Assembly: GCF_004006635.1 (NCBI RefSeq)
Contig: NZ_CP034842.1
Span: forward strand, 496,001-560,000
Direction: 5' to 3'
Origin: Fusobacterium necrophorum subsp. necrophorum
Lineage (GTDB): Bacteria; Fusobacteriota; Fusobacteriia; Fusobacteriales; Fusobacteriaceae
DNA: 64,000 nt
Position numbers and translations under genes: made by a program. Below the pieces are notes generated by a model that saw only the letters and a list, made by a program, of their open reading frames with translations, did no database searches and was not told where the DNA came from. This document shows, piece after piece, positions 8,506-16,082 of the stretch (positions within the stretch are counted from its first letter, which is position 1; each line of letters begins with the position of its first letter).

Positions 8506-8802
8506 TTGAAAAAAAAAACGGAAAAAGAAATTGAACGAAAATTAAAGAGCAAGATAGAAAGCCTCGGAGGGTTATGCTTGAAGTGGACCTCTCCGGGAAT
8601 ACGAGGAGTGCCTGACCGGATATGCATTATGCCCGGAGGCGATGTCTTGTTCGTAGAACTAAAAGCAGAGGGGAAGAAGAACAATCTTTCTCCTTTGCAG
8701 AAAAACTTTCACAAAAAATTAACCGAGTTGGGTCATATGGTTTGGGTCGTATCCTCTTACGAAGAAGTCAATGACCTGATTGAAACTTGGTGTATGAGTT
8801 AG
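8506..8802 (+). CDS. VRR-NUC domain nuclease
   Basis: A 98-residue protein if begun at the TTG at 8506. AAGGAG (8492-8497) is too close to the TTG at 8500 but well placed for 8506, so I choose the latter. The sequence matches the small stand-alone VRR-NUC nucleases of phages: EKEIERKLKSKIESLGG, then WTSPGIRGVPDRICIMPGG with the catalytic Asp in PDRI, then VLFVELKAEGKKN supplying the E-x-K pair, and a closing LSPLQKNFHKKLTELGH helix. VRR-NUC enzymes cut branched DNA such as Holliday junctions. It lies directly before the SNF2 helicase, a pairing common in phages. Confidence 0.88.
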   Translation: MKKKTEKEIERKLKSKIESLGGLCLKWTSPGIRGVPDRICIMPGGDVLFVELKAEGKKNNLSPLQKNFHKKLTELGHMVWVVSSYEEVNDLIETWCMS

Positions 8803-8815
8803 GAGGTGATAGCGA

Positions 8816-10195
8816 ATGAAGTTTGTACCGCATAATTATCAGAAGTACTGTATCGAACGCATGGTGGATGATAATATTTTGGGGTTGATGTTGGATATGG
8901 GACTCGGGAAAACCATCATAACCCTAACCGCGATTCAGGAATTGAAGTACAATCGATTTGAAGTAAATAAAGTTCTTATCATCGCCCCTAAGAAAGTCGC
9001 GGAAGTGACGTGGACGGATGAGATAGAGAAGTGGGAGCATTTACACCTACTTCGTCCTTCCCTCGTGCTAGGAAGTGCCTCAAAGCGAATAAAGGCCTTG
9101 GCCAAGAATGCGGATGTCTATGTCATCAACCGGGAGAACGTCGTGTGGCTGGTGGAATACTATAAAAATAACTGGCCATTCGACATGGTGGTGCTGGATG
9201 AGTGGAGTAGTTTCAAAAATCATCAGTCCAAGAGATTCAAATATTTAAAAATGGTGCGGGGGAAGATGAAACGAGTGGTAGGGCTGACCGGAACACCAAC
9301 TCCAAACGGTCTGATTGACTTATGGGCTCAAGTTTATTTACTAGATCAAGGAGCCAGACTGGAGAAAACCATCGGGAGATACCGGGAGAGATATTTTGAC
9401 CCGGGACAACGGAACAGAACGACGATTTTCAACTATGAGGCAAAAGACGGTTCCGAACATGCGATTCATGAAAAAATAGCGGATATTTGTATTTCGATGA
9501 AGGCGGAAGACTACTTGCAACTTCCGGACGTGATTTATGAGACTGTTCCGGTGGTCTTAGATAGTAAAGCGAAAAAATCTTACGAAGAGTTGGAGAAAAA
9601 AATGATTTTAGAGCTAGAAGCCGGAGAAGAAATCACGGTGGCCAGCGCCGCAGCTTTATCCAACAAGCTTCAACAATTAGCCAATGGAGCGATATATGGG
9701 GAAAATCGAGAAGTGTTTGAAATCCACGACTGTAAAATCGAGAGGTTTTTAGAACTTATTGAACAGCTAAACGGGAAGCCGGCTTTAGTCTTCTACAACT
9801 TCCAGCACGATTTAAGCCGAATCCAAGAGGCATTGACAAAGTCAGGACTACGAGTGAGGTTATTGAAGTCTCCGGAGGATCAAAAAGACTGGAACGAGCA
9901 TAAAATTGACATACTGTTAGCCCATCCGGCCAGTGCAGCGTATGGGCTAAACTTGCAAGAAGGTGGAAATCATGTTGTGTGGTTTGGGTTAAATTGGAGC
10001 TTGGAACTGTATCAACAAGCGAATAAGAGACTACACAGACAGGGACAAAAAGAGAAAGTCATTATCCATCATCTCATCACTAAAGGAACGCGGGATGAGG
10101 ATGTGATGGTCGCTTTGGAGAACAAAGGAAATGTACAGGAGGAACTGTTACAGAGTTTGAAAGTACGAATTGAGAAAGTCAAAAGAGGAGGATAA
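8816..10195 (+). CDS. SNF2-family DEAD/DEAH helicase
   Basis: A 459-residue SF2 ATPase of the phage SNF2 type. Motif I is MLDMGLGKT (about residues 25-33), motif II is VVLDEWSSF (about 125-133, a DEWS form of the DEAH box) and motif III is LTGTPTPNG (about 156-164). In the second half, ALVFYNFQHDL and the motif V/VI region GLNLQEGG, then QQANKRLHRQGQ are clear. Such proteins translocate on double-stranded DNA and assist phage recombination or replication restart, usually beside VRR-NUC as here. GGAGGTGATAG precedes the ATG. The gene looks intact. Confidence 0.92.
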   Translation: MKFVPHNYQKYCIERMVDDNILGLMLDMGLGKTIITLTAIQELKYNRFEVNKVLIIAPKKVAEVTWTDEIEKWEHLHLLRPSLVLGSASKRIKALAKNADVYVINRENVVWLVEYYKNNWPFDMVVLDEWSSFKNHQSKRFKYLKMVRGKMKRVVGLTGTPTPNGLIDLWAQVYLLDQGARLEKTIGRYRERYFDPGQRNRTTIFNYEAKDGSEHAIHEKIADICISMKAEDYLQLPDVIYETVPVVLDSKAKKSYEELEKKMILELEAGEEITVASAAALSNKLQQLANGAIYGENREVFEIHDCKIERFLELIEQLNGKPALVFYNFQHDLSRIQEALTKSGLRVRLLKSPEDQKDWNEHKIDILLAHPASAAYGLNLQEGGNHVVWFGLNWSLELYQQANKRLHRQGQKEKVIIHHLITKGTRDEDVMVALENKGNVQEELLQSLKVRIEKVKRGG

Positions 10196-10197
10196 AA

Positions 10198-10260
10198 ATG
10201 GAAACAGTATTAGAAATAGAATTTCAAGCTTTAAAAGATTGGTGCGAGGTGGTGGAATGA
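10198..10260 (+). CDS. Possible 20-residue leader peptide
   Basis: A very short frame, METVLEIEFQALKDWCEVVE, preceded by AGAGGAGG at 10185-10192 and ending in an ATGA overlap with the next gene. The strong ribosome site followed by ATG and coupling suggests it is translated and feeds ribosomes to the next gene. It may equally be the remnant of a longer protein. Confidence 0.3.
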   Translation: METVLEIEFQALKDWCEVVE

Positions 10261-10481
10261 GTGTTAATGCAAGCAAAGAATTATATAAACATTACGCTGG
10301 AATGATTAGAGCTTGTAAAAATGCTTGTTATTATCGCATAGAAGGCGATGAAATATTGTTAGGAAATGCTGAATTGGAAGAAATAGCAAGAATAGAACTC
10401 TTAGATGTTTCTGTTGCTTTGGAACAATATTTTTCTAATAAAATGAACAAGTTTTTGAAGCTAAAAGGAGTTAAGAAATGA
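10257..10481 (+). CDS. Unknown small phage protein
   Basis: A 74-residue protein beginning MSVNASKELYKHYAGMI. The start at 10257 is supported by GAGGTGG a few bases upstream and by ATGA coupling to the short upstream frame; a longer in-frame extension to 10170 would run inside the helicase gene and is not needed. The protein looks helical, with a basic C-terminal tail (KMNKFLKLKGVKK). No family is recognised. It ends next to an ATGA-coupled broken gene. Confidence 0.5.
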   Translation: MSVNASKELYKHYAGMIRACKNACYYRIEGDEILLGNAELEEIARIELLDVSVALEQYFSNKMNKFLKLKGVKK

Positions 10482-10609
10482 GAACAGTTGAAGAAATTGT
10501 AGAAAAAATTCAAGAATAAATAAAAAAAATAGAGAAGAAAAAAGGAACGATGGAAGAATATTTATATGAATTTTAAAAAGAAATACTGTTATATGAATTA
10601 GGAGAGTGA
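10478..10609 (+). pseudogene. Small phage gene with two in-frame TAA stops
   Basis: The frame begins ATG at 10478, overlapping the previous stop, and reads MRTVEEIVEKIQE, then TAA (10517-10519), then IKKIEKKKGTMEEYLYEF, then TAA (10574-10576), then KEILLYELGE and TGA at 10607-10609. All three pieces are in one frame and join into a plausible 42-residue charged helical protein. Both interruptions could arise by single-base changes from sense codons such as GAA, CAA, AAA or TAT. I read this as a decayed small gene; recoding of TAA is not supported by the neighbouring genes. Confidence 0.5.
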
Positions 10610-10613
10610 GGAA

Positions 10614-11129
10614 ATGAAATATAGATTTAACGTAGAGAGGTATAGAAGAATGATGGAAGCACTAGACGCAATCCCGTACGACTGTGCTATGTATTTCGAC
10701 GGAATGGAGTTTACATTTGAAGAAAATAAATATTTCGCGACTGCTGGAAGTTTCCGTGTACACAGAGATTGGTGTGATATAATTAAAGATGAATCGGAAG
10801 ACCGATTAAAAGAAATCTGGGATAGACAAAAGAAGTTCGATAATATCGTTTTTGCAAATGCTGGGGTAACAAGAGAGGGAACGACTCTACACAGAAAAGT
10901 TGCGTTAGTAGCAGAAGTCGGAGAAATGTTCAATGAAAATCCGGATTTTAAATGTTGGAAAAAACATAAAAATACGGAAGTTACAGATGCACTCAAAGAA
11001 GAGTTTGCAGATGTACTACACTTCTTAATCAGTCTTGGAATTGATGTCTTTAAGGACGAGCAGGAGATGTTCGAGTGGTACTGTAAGAAGAATAATAAAA
11101 ATCTTTTGAGACAAAGAAGTGGATATTAA
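10614..11129 (+). CDS. dUTPase/MazG-like all-alpha NTP pyrophosphatase with N-terminal extension
   Basis: A 171-residue protein. The C-terminal 100 residues carry the dimeric dUTPase (dUTPase_2) pattern: VALVAEVGEMFNENPDF with the E-x-x-E metal site, CWKKHK, then EEFADVLHFLISLGID with E-E-x-x-D. Such enzymes hydrolyse dUTP to dUMP and keep uracil out of phage DNA. The first 60 residues (KYRFNVERYRRMMEALDAIP and following, with aromatic-rich DGMEFTFEENKYF) are not part of the catalytic domain and may be a fused regulatory or binding module. GAGTGAGG lies before the ATG. Family assignment is good; the role of the extension is unknown. Confidence 0.75.
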   Translation: MKYRFNVERYRRMMEALDAIPYDCAMYFDGMEFTFEENKYFATAGSFRVHRDWCDIIKDESEDRLKEIWDRQKKFDNIVFANAGVTREGTTLHRKVALVAEVGEMFNENPDFKCWKKHKNTEVTDALKEEFADVLHFLISLGIDVFKDEQEMFEWYCKKNNKNLLRQRSGY

Positions 11130-11139
11130 GGAGGACTAG

Positions 11140-11649
11140 ATGACAGAGAAAGAAATACGGAAGATAATCCAGAAAGAAATTTCAGATAAAATGCTAGAAT
11201 TAAAGAATATCCATGAAAGTAAGAACACTTTTCAAAAAGTAGAAAAAATGCTTTGGTATTATAATTCGTTCAAACGAAGAATCGTTAAATTACAAGAAGG
11301 ATTAGATGAGGTTATTTTGAAAAAATGTTCCGGAATAGCTGGAGGATTTGGAAATACCAAATATGAATACAAGTCAGAGCTTGAGAAAATTGAAGATATT
11401 CAAGAACGAGATAAAATTATGATTTCTAAAATGCAAACAGTTATAGATTTGGTAGAGTTTGGATTGAACGAAGTTAAAACGGATAAACATTATTCGATTT
11501 TAACATTACGATATTTTGAACGATTGTCTTTAGAAGACATCGCAGAGAGATTAGATATAAGTGTCATTACTGTGAAAAGAAATAAGAGCAGACTCATTAA
11601 CGAGTTAAGTTTGATCATATTTCCGGAAGAAATTATGGAAAATTTTTAA
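11140..11649 (+). CDS. ArpU/RinA-like phage late-transcription regulator
   Basis: A 169-residue protein. Residues 60-110 are a charged helical segment. Residues 118-160 form a sigma-70 region-4-like helix-turn-helix: YSILTLRYFERLSLEDIAER followed by LDISVITVKRNKSRLINEL. That layout (coiled N-terminus, region-4-like C-terminus, position just before the packaging genes) is typical of ArpU/RinA-type activators or antiterminators of phage late operons. The promoter and double terminator immediately downstream are the likely target. AAGGAGG precedes the start by a normal distance. Confidence 0.75.
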   Translation: MTEKEIRKIIQKEISDKMLELKNIHESKNTFQKVEKMLWYYNSFKRRIVKLQEGLDEVILKKCSGIAGGFGNTKYEYKSELEKIEDIQERDKIMISKMQTVIDLVEFGLNEVKTDKHYSILTLRYFERLSLEDIAERLDISVITVKRNKSRLINELSLIIFPEEIMENF

Positions 11650-11669
11650 AAAATGATACGAAAATGATA

Positions 11670-11705
11670 TTTTAATGAAACTTCTTATGTGTTATAATGC
11701 TATCG
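11670..11705 (+). promoter_or_regulatory. Candidate late promoter with extended -10
   Basis: A perfect TATAAT at 11693-11698 is preceded by TG one base upstream (TGTTATAAT), an extended -10 element. The -35 region (around 11670) is poor, as expected of an activator-dependent promoter. Transcription would begin near 11705, only a few bases before a terminator hairpin. Confidence 0.65.
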
Positions 11706-11707
11706 TG

Positions 11708-11742
11708 GAAGAAGTAGGGGGAAAAACCTTGCTTCTTTTTTG
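11708..11742 (+). terminator. Leader terminator 1 directly after the late promoter
   Basis: AGAAGTAGGG (11710-11719) pairs with CCTTGCTTCT (11727-11736), allowing two G-T pairs, around loop GGAAAAA. A T-run follows at 11736-11741. It begins within about five bases of the predicted start site. Confidence 0.7.
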
Positions 11743-11754
11743 TTTTTTGGCGTG

Positions 11755-11786
11755 AGCAAGAATGATAAGTTCTTGCTTTTTTTATT
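11755..11786 (+). terminator. Leader terminator 2
   Basis: A perfect 8-bp stem, AGCAAGAA (11755-11762) with TTCTTGCT (11770-11777), loop TGATAAG, followed by a run of seven T. It lies ahead of the nuclease gene, so transcripts from the late promoter must read through two terminators to reach the gene or the head operon. Confidence 0.8.
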
Positions 11787-11808
11787 TTAAAGAAGAAAAG
11801 GAGGAAAA

Positions 11809-12633
11809 ATGAAAAAATTAAAAGGAGTTATTTTATTTTTTTTATTTACGTTGTCTTTGTATGCAAATACAGGGAAAGTGGCAAGTTTTAATACTTTACA
11901 TTTAGGGACTTCTAAAAAGGATTACAAATTGTTTTGTGAAACAATACGAGATTTCGATTTAGTAGGTTTGGAAGAGGTTATGAAAAAAGAAGCTGTAGAA
12001 AATCTTGTGAAAGAATTGAACAAAAATACAGGTAGTATCTGGGAAGGACATATTTCACAACATGCAGTTGGAGAGAATGGGTATAATGAGTTTTATGGAT
12101 ATGTTTGGAAGAAAGACAAGGTAAAGTTGATAAAACAAGAAGGCTTTTACCCTGATCCGGACAATAAATTTGTTAGAGAGCCATATGGAGCTACTTTTAA
12201 AATTGGCAATTTTGATTTTACCTTTGTGTTACAACATGCGGTTTATGGGAAAAAAGTATTAGAAAGAAAATTGGAAGCGGCTGAATTAGTCAAAGTCTAT
12301 GATTATTTTCAAGATAAGGATACCAAAGAAAATGATATTTTAATTGGAGGAGACTTTAATTTATCCGCATCTGATAAGGCATTTGATAGTTTGTATAATC
12401 ATAGAGATAATATAACGTGCACACTAGACCCTAAAACAAAGACTACTGTTGGAACAAAAGGATTATCGAGTGCATATGATAACATTTTTATTTCTAAAAA
12501 ATATACAACAGAATATACTGGAAAAAGTGGAATAGTAGATTTTACGAATAAAAAGTATGGAGAAGCTAGGAAAAAGATATCTGATCATTTGCCGATTTAT
12601 ATTGAAGTCAACACTGATAAGGATGATGATTAG
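11809..12633 (+). CDS. Secreted DNase-I-like endonuclease (EEP superfamily), prophage cargo
   Basis: A 274-residue protein with a signal peptide (MKKLKGVILFFLFTLSLYA, cleavage after Ala 19 likely). The mature part is an endonuclease/exonuclease/phosphatase fold: ASFNTLHL with Asn 28, VGLEEV with a metal-binding Glu near 54, GGDFNL with Asp 182 and Asn 184, and SDHLPIY with Asp 259 and His 260. These are the catalytic positions of the DNase I superfamily, so it probably cuts extracellular DNA. It lies between the late regulator and terS, outside the usual phage gene set, and is a candidate lysogenic conversion gene comparable to phage-borne streptococcal DNases. GGAGGAAAA precedes the ATG. Confidence 0.85.
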   Translation: MKKLKGVILFFLFTLSLYANTGKVASFNTLHLGTSKKDYKLFCETIRDFDLVGLEEVMKKEAVENLVKELNKNTGSIWEGHISQHAVGENGYNEFYGYVWKKDKVKLIKQEGFYPDPDNKFVREPYGATFKIGNFDFTFVLQHAVYGKKVLERKLEAAELVKVYDYFQDKDTKENDILIGGDFNLSASDKAFDSLYNHRDNITCTLDPKTKTTVGTKGLSSAYDNIFISKKYTTEYTGKSGIVDFTNKKYGEARKKISDHLPIYIEVNTDKDDD

Positions 12634-12651
12634 AATAAAAAAAAGTAGTTT

Positions 12652-12676
12652 TAGGATTCTACTATAAAAAATCCTA
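12652..12676 (+). terminator. Inverted repeat after the nuclease gene
   Basis: TAGGATT (12652-12658) pairs with AATCCTA (12670-12676) around an 11-base loop. There is no T-run directly after it on the + strand, so it may be a weak terminator or a processing hairpin just before the tRNA. Confidence 0.35.
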
Positions 12677-12684
12677 GATATTAT

Positions 12685-12769
12685 GGAGAGTTATCCTAAC
12701 TGGTAAGGAAGTAGTCTACTAAACTACCGCCAATACGGCTTATAGGTTCGAATCCTATACTCTCCGCCA
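12685..12769 (+). tRNA. Prophage tRNA, class II, Ser-like with anticodon ACT
   Basis: All arms fold. The acceptor GGAGAGT (12685-12691) pairs with ACTCTCC (12759-12765), followed by G73 and an encoded CCA. The D arm is TCCT/AGGA with the GG loop. The anticodon stem GTAGT (12711-12715) pairs with ACTAC (12723-12727) around loop CTACTAA, so the anticodon is ACT at 12718-12720. The 14-base variable region (12728-12741) can form a three-pair arm, and the T arm ATAGG-TTCGAAT-CCTAT is canonical. The long variable region, GGA start and G73 all point to serine. ACT is rarely if ever seen, because bacteria normally use GCT for AGC/AGU codons. Confidence 0.82.
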
Positions 12770-12840
12770 AAAAGCAATGTAAAAAGGTTGCGAAGTGGAA
12801 AAGCAACCAAAATATATTTAAGAAAGTGAGGTGAAACAGA

Positions 12841-13350
12841 TTGAACAAACAGGATTTATTTGTAAAAGAGTATTTGAAAGATTTGAATGCGACACAAGCA
12901 TATATTAGAGCAGGATATAAATTTAAGAGTGAGAATGTTGCTGCTGCAAGTGCTGCTAAAATCCTAAGAAATCCTAAGATACAAGAAAAAATACAAAAGG
13001 CAATGGCTGAAAGAGAGAAAAGAACGGAAATTACGCAAGATAGAGTATTAAGAGAGATTGCAAACTTGGCTTTTACGGATAGAACTGGAATCGTCAATCT
13101 GAAAAAGAACCGAGTAATTATACGAGATTTTGAGGAATTAACACCTGAGCAGAGAGCATGCGTTGCTGGAGTAAAAGAAACGAAACATGGAATTGAAGTG
13201 TCTTTCTATAACAAAGAAAAAGCATTGGAGATGCTAGGTAGGCATCTAGGGATGTTTAATGACAAAGTAAAAATAGACGGAGAAATGACAGTAAATAATC
13301 CGCTGCAAGGATTGACAACAGATGAATTGAAAAAGCTGATACAAGGATAG
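12841..13350 (+). CDS. terS: Terminase small subunit
   Basis: A 169-residue Terminase_2-type small subunit. The N-terminus, LFVKEYLKDLNATQAYIRAG, followed by AAASAAKILRNPKIQEKI, is the standard HTH and helix pattern that binds the packaging site. The middle, REIANLAFTDRTGIVNL, is also typical. Translation begins at TTG 12841, with GAGGTG at 12828-12833 seven bases upstream. The C-terminus (NNPLQGLTTDELKKLIQG) probably contacts the portal or large subunit. It is followed closely by terL in the usual order. With terL frameshifted, packaging by this prophage may be lost. Confidence 0.9.
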   Translation: MNKQDLFVKEYLKDLNATQAYIRAGYKFKSENVAAASAAKILRNPKIQEKIQKAMAEREKRTEITQDRVLREIANLAFTDRTGIVNLKKNRVIIRDFEELTPEQRACVAGVKETKHGIEVSFYNKEKALEMLGRHLGMFNDKVKIDGEMTVNNPLQGLTTDELKKLIQG

Positions 13351-13361
13351 GAGGTGGTACG

Positions 13362-14763
13362 GTGGCATATGATATGAATTTGATAAGATTAGAAGCAAAA
13401 AAAGAATTGGCAAGAAGAGATTTTTGGAGTTACTGCAATTTCTTCTCTCCTACTTTTTACACAGAAGCAAAATTGCATTTAATAGATTTGTGCAATCGAT
13501 TACAAGCATTTATAGAATCTGATAAAAAAGTGTTAGTGGTAAATATGCCACCTCGGTTTCGGGAAGTCGAGAACGGCTGTTTTATTCGTGCAATGGTTGT
13601 TAGGAAGAAATAACAAGCTAAAGATAATGACCGGATCCTATAACGAAACCTTGTCATCCACATTTGCCAAGCAAGTGCGGGATATGATTGCAACGGAAAA
13701 AAGCACAGGTATGACAGTATACCAAGATATTTTTCCGGATACGAAAATCAAGTACGGAGAAGCGTCTATGAACAAATGGGCATTAGAGGGAAGTCAAGTA
13801 GCAAACTATTTAGCAACGAGCCCCACCGGGACTGCGACAGGATTTGGAGCGGACATTATCATCATTGACGACTTGATAAAGAACAGTGAAGAAGCATATA
13901 ATGCAAATACTTTACAAAAGCATATTGATTGGTTTACAAACACAATGCTATCTCGGACAGAGAAAGGATTTAAACTAATCATCATCATGACCCGTTGGGC
14001 GACAAATGACCTGGCGGGTTTTATTTTGGAGAACTTCGAGGATGTAGAGCATATTAATTACAAAGCTATCAACGAAGATGGAAGTGCTTTAGATGAAGAC
14101 GTCTTGAGTTTAGAAGATTTCAACTTTAAGACAAAACACATGGATAAGGCGATTGTATATGCAAACTATCAGCAAGAGCCAATCGACGTTCAAGGGAAGT
14201 TATATCAGAACTTAAAAACATATGTAGAAATCCCAAGAGAGAAAGTAAGACAAAGAAAATCCTACTGTGATACAGCCGATACCGGGGCGGATTATTTATG
14301 TAATATTATTTACGACGACTGCAAAGATAGCGCTTATATCATCGATGTGATTTATACAAAAGAGCCAATGGAAATCACAGAAGAAATGGTTGCGAATGCT
14401 TATAAAACCCATCAGGTGAATTTAGCAGATATCGAATCGAACAACGGGGGAAGAGGATTTGCAAGGAATGTAGAGAGAAGAACGAAAGAACTGGGAAATT
14501 ATAAAACAGTTGTAAAATGGTTTCATCAGTCCGGAAATAAGCAATCAAGAATACTGTCCAACAGCTCTTGGGTGCAGCAGAATATTTATTTCCCTGTTGA
14601 TTGGGAGAACAAGTGGCCGGAATTTTATAGAGCGATTACTACCTATCAGAAAGAAGGGAAAAATGCTCATGATGACGGACCGGATGTGTTATCCGGGATT
14701 GCGGAAAAGATGAATCAAAACACAATAAGCACGATAGACATCAGAAGTCTAGGAATAAGATAG
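13362..14763 (+). pseudogene. terL: Terminase large subunit with +1 frameshift in the Walker A motif
   Basis: Two reading frames belong to one TerL protein. The first (GTG at 13362) reads through LVVNMPPRF and then diverges; the second continues GKSRTAVLFVQWLLGRNN and onwards to 14763. Removing the C at about 13560 (TTT-C-GGG-AAG) restores MPPRFGKSRTA, the terminase Walker A motif, and a protein of 466 residues. Later motifs are intact: IIIIDDLIKN (Walker B region), TRWATNDLAGF, and the nuclease region SNNGGRGFARNVER and HDDGPDVL. The frameshift truncates the ATPase at about 83 residues. It may be a true mutation, a sequencing error or, less likely, +1 recoding at UUU-C before the rare codon CGG. 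Confidence 0.88.
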
Positions 14764-14777
14764 AGAGGAGGATAAAT

Positions 14778-16082
14778 TTGGAAGTAAGAGAATTAGAAGC
14801 AGCTTTGAAAACTTTCTTACGAGTAGAATTACCGAGATTACAGAAGTTGGAAGACTACTATGTCGGGAAGCACGATATTTTGAAAAAGCAAGACAGAGTT
14901 CCAGGAAAAAAAGATACAAAGCTAGTGAACAATTATTGCGAATATATAGCAAGCATTTCAACAGCGTATTTCTTAGGAGAGCCAATTGGGTATGCTTGCG
15001 AGAATGAAAAAATGGATTATGAGAAGCTATCTGAATATTTAGCAACAGAAGAAGAGCAGCAAGAAAACTTTGAGCATGCACAGAATTGTTCAATATTTGG
15101 AAAATCTTACGAATTGTGGTATGTAGATTTAGACCAAAGTATCAAAAATGTCGTGTTGGATCCACGAGATGTCTTTATTTTGAGAGATAATAGTATCCAG
15201 AAAAAAATGATTGCTGCCGTTCGTTGGGATATGCAGAAGAACGCTGATGATAAGAGTATTTACACTTTAGAAGTGTATGATGAGAAATCCGTCACCCGGT
15301 ATGAGTGGGAAGCAGAAGGGAAAGAACTTCCTAACGTTGTGGGGGAAAGTAAACTTCATGGATTTAACCAAGTTCCCATCATTGAGTTTAGCAATAACAA
15401 ACGACAACGAGGGGATTTTGAAGGAGTCATTACCCTGATAGATGGCTATAACGAAGTTACATCTACATCGGTGGATGACATGAAAGACTTCACAGATGCA
15501 ATCTTAGTCTTGAAGAATCTAAGCGGAACTGATGAAGAAACAATGAGAAATGTTAAGCGGGATAAAGTGATGAAAACGGACGGAGATGGCGGAGCGGAAT
15601 GGCTAGTGAAAGTCGTGAATGATACTTACGCACAAAACAACAAAAACCGTTTAAATCAAGACATTCACAAATTCTCCTTAATCCCTGATATGCAAGACAA
15701 GGAATTTTCTGGAAATAGCTCCGGTGTAGCTTTGGGATATAAGCTTCTAGCATTAGAACAGTTGACTGCACAGAAAGAAATGTACTTCAAAAAAGCATTA
15801 AATCAAAGATTGCAGCTGATGATTGATTTCTATAATCTAAACCTAGAACCGAAACAAATTCAAAAAGTATTCACAAGAAATACTCCGAAAAACTTAGTAG
15901 AAATTGCGGATGTTGTGACAAAGCTTTCAGGAATTGTATCTCAAGAAACTTTATTATCGAATGTCCCTTTTGTTGAAGAAGCGAAAACAGAAATGGAAAA
16001 ATTGAAAGCGGAGCAGGAAGCAAGTGTGGCAGTGGATATGAATACTCGGCTTGGAGCTGATGGAAATGGCGAAGATGAGTAA
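14778..16082 (+). CDS. Portal protein, SPP1 Gp6-like
   Basis: A 434-residue portal protein with the family's landmarks: LQKLEDYYVGKHDIL near the N-terminus, KLVNNYCEYIASISTAYFLG with the following GEPIGY, SIFGKSYELWYVD, the strand pattern DPRDVFILRD, the crown-side helix region ALGYKLLALEQLTAQKEMYF, and an acidic C-terminus. Twelve copies would form the ring through which DNA enters the capsid. It begins at TTG 14778, with GAGAGGAGG ending eight bases before. Its stop overlaps the start region of the minor head gene. It appears intact. Confidence 0.92.
   Translation: MEVRELEAALKTFLRVELPRLQKLEDYYVGKHDILKKQDRVPGKKDTKLVNNYCEYIASISTAYFLGEPIGYACENEKMDYEKLSEYLATEEEQQENFEHAQNCSIFGKSYELWYVDLDQSIKNVVLDPRDVFILRDNSIQKKMIAAVRWDMQKNADDKSIYTLEVYDEKSVTRYEWEAEGKELPNVVGESKLHGFNQVPIIEFSNNKRQRGDFEGVITLIDGYNEVTSTSVDDMKDFTDAILVLKNLSGTDEETMRNVKRDKVMKTDGDGGAEWLVKVVNDTYAQNNKNRLNQDIHKFSLIPDMQDKEFSGNSSGVALGYKLLALEQLTAQKEMYFKKALNQRLQLMIDFYNLNLEPKQIQKVFTRNTPKNLVEIADVVTKLSGIVSQETLLSNVPFVEEAKTEMEKLKAEQEASVAVDMNTRLGADGNGEDE

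Noticed and set aside
10478..10609. Possible stop-codon reassignment (TAA as sense)
   Set aside because: All neighbouring phage and host genes end normally with TAA, and no intact gene in the window carries internal TAA codons.
13362..14763. Reading terL as a functional gene with programmed +1 frameshift
   Set aside because: Terminase genes are not known to use this, and a single-base insertion or sequencing error is the simpler explanation; kept only as a testable alternative.
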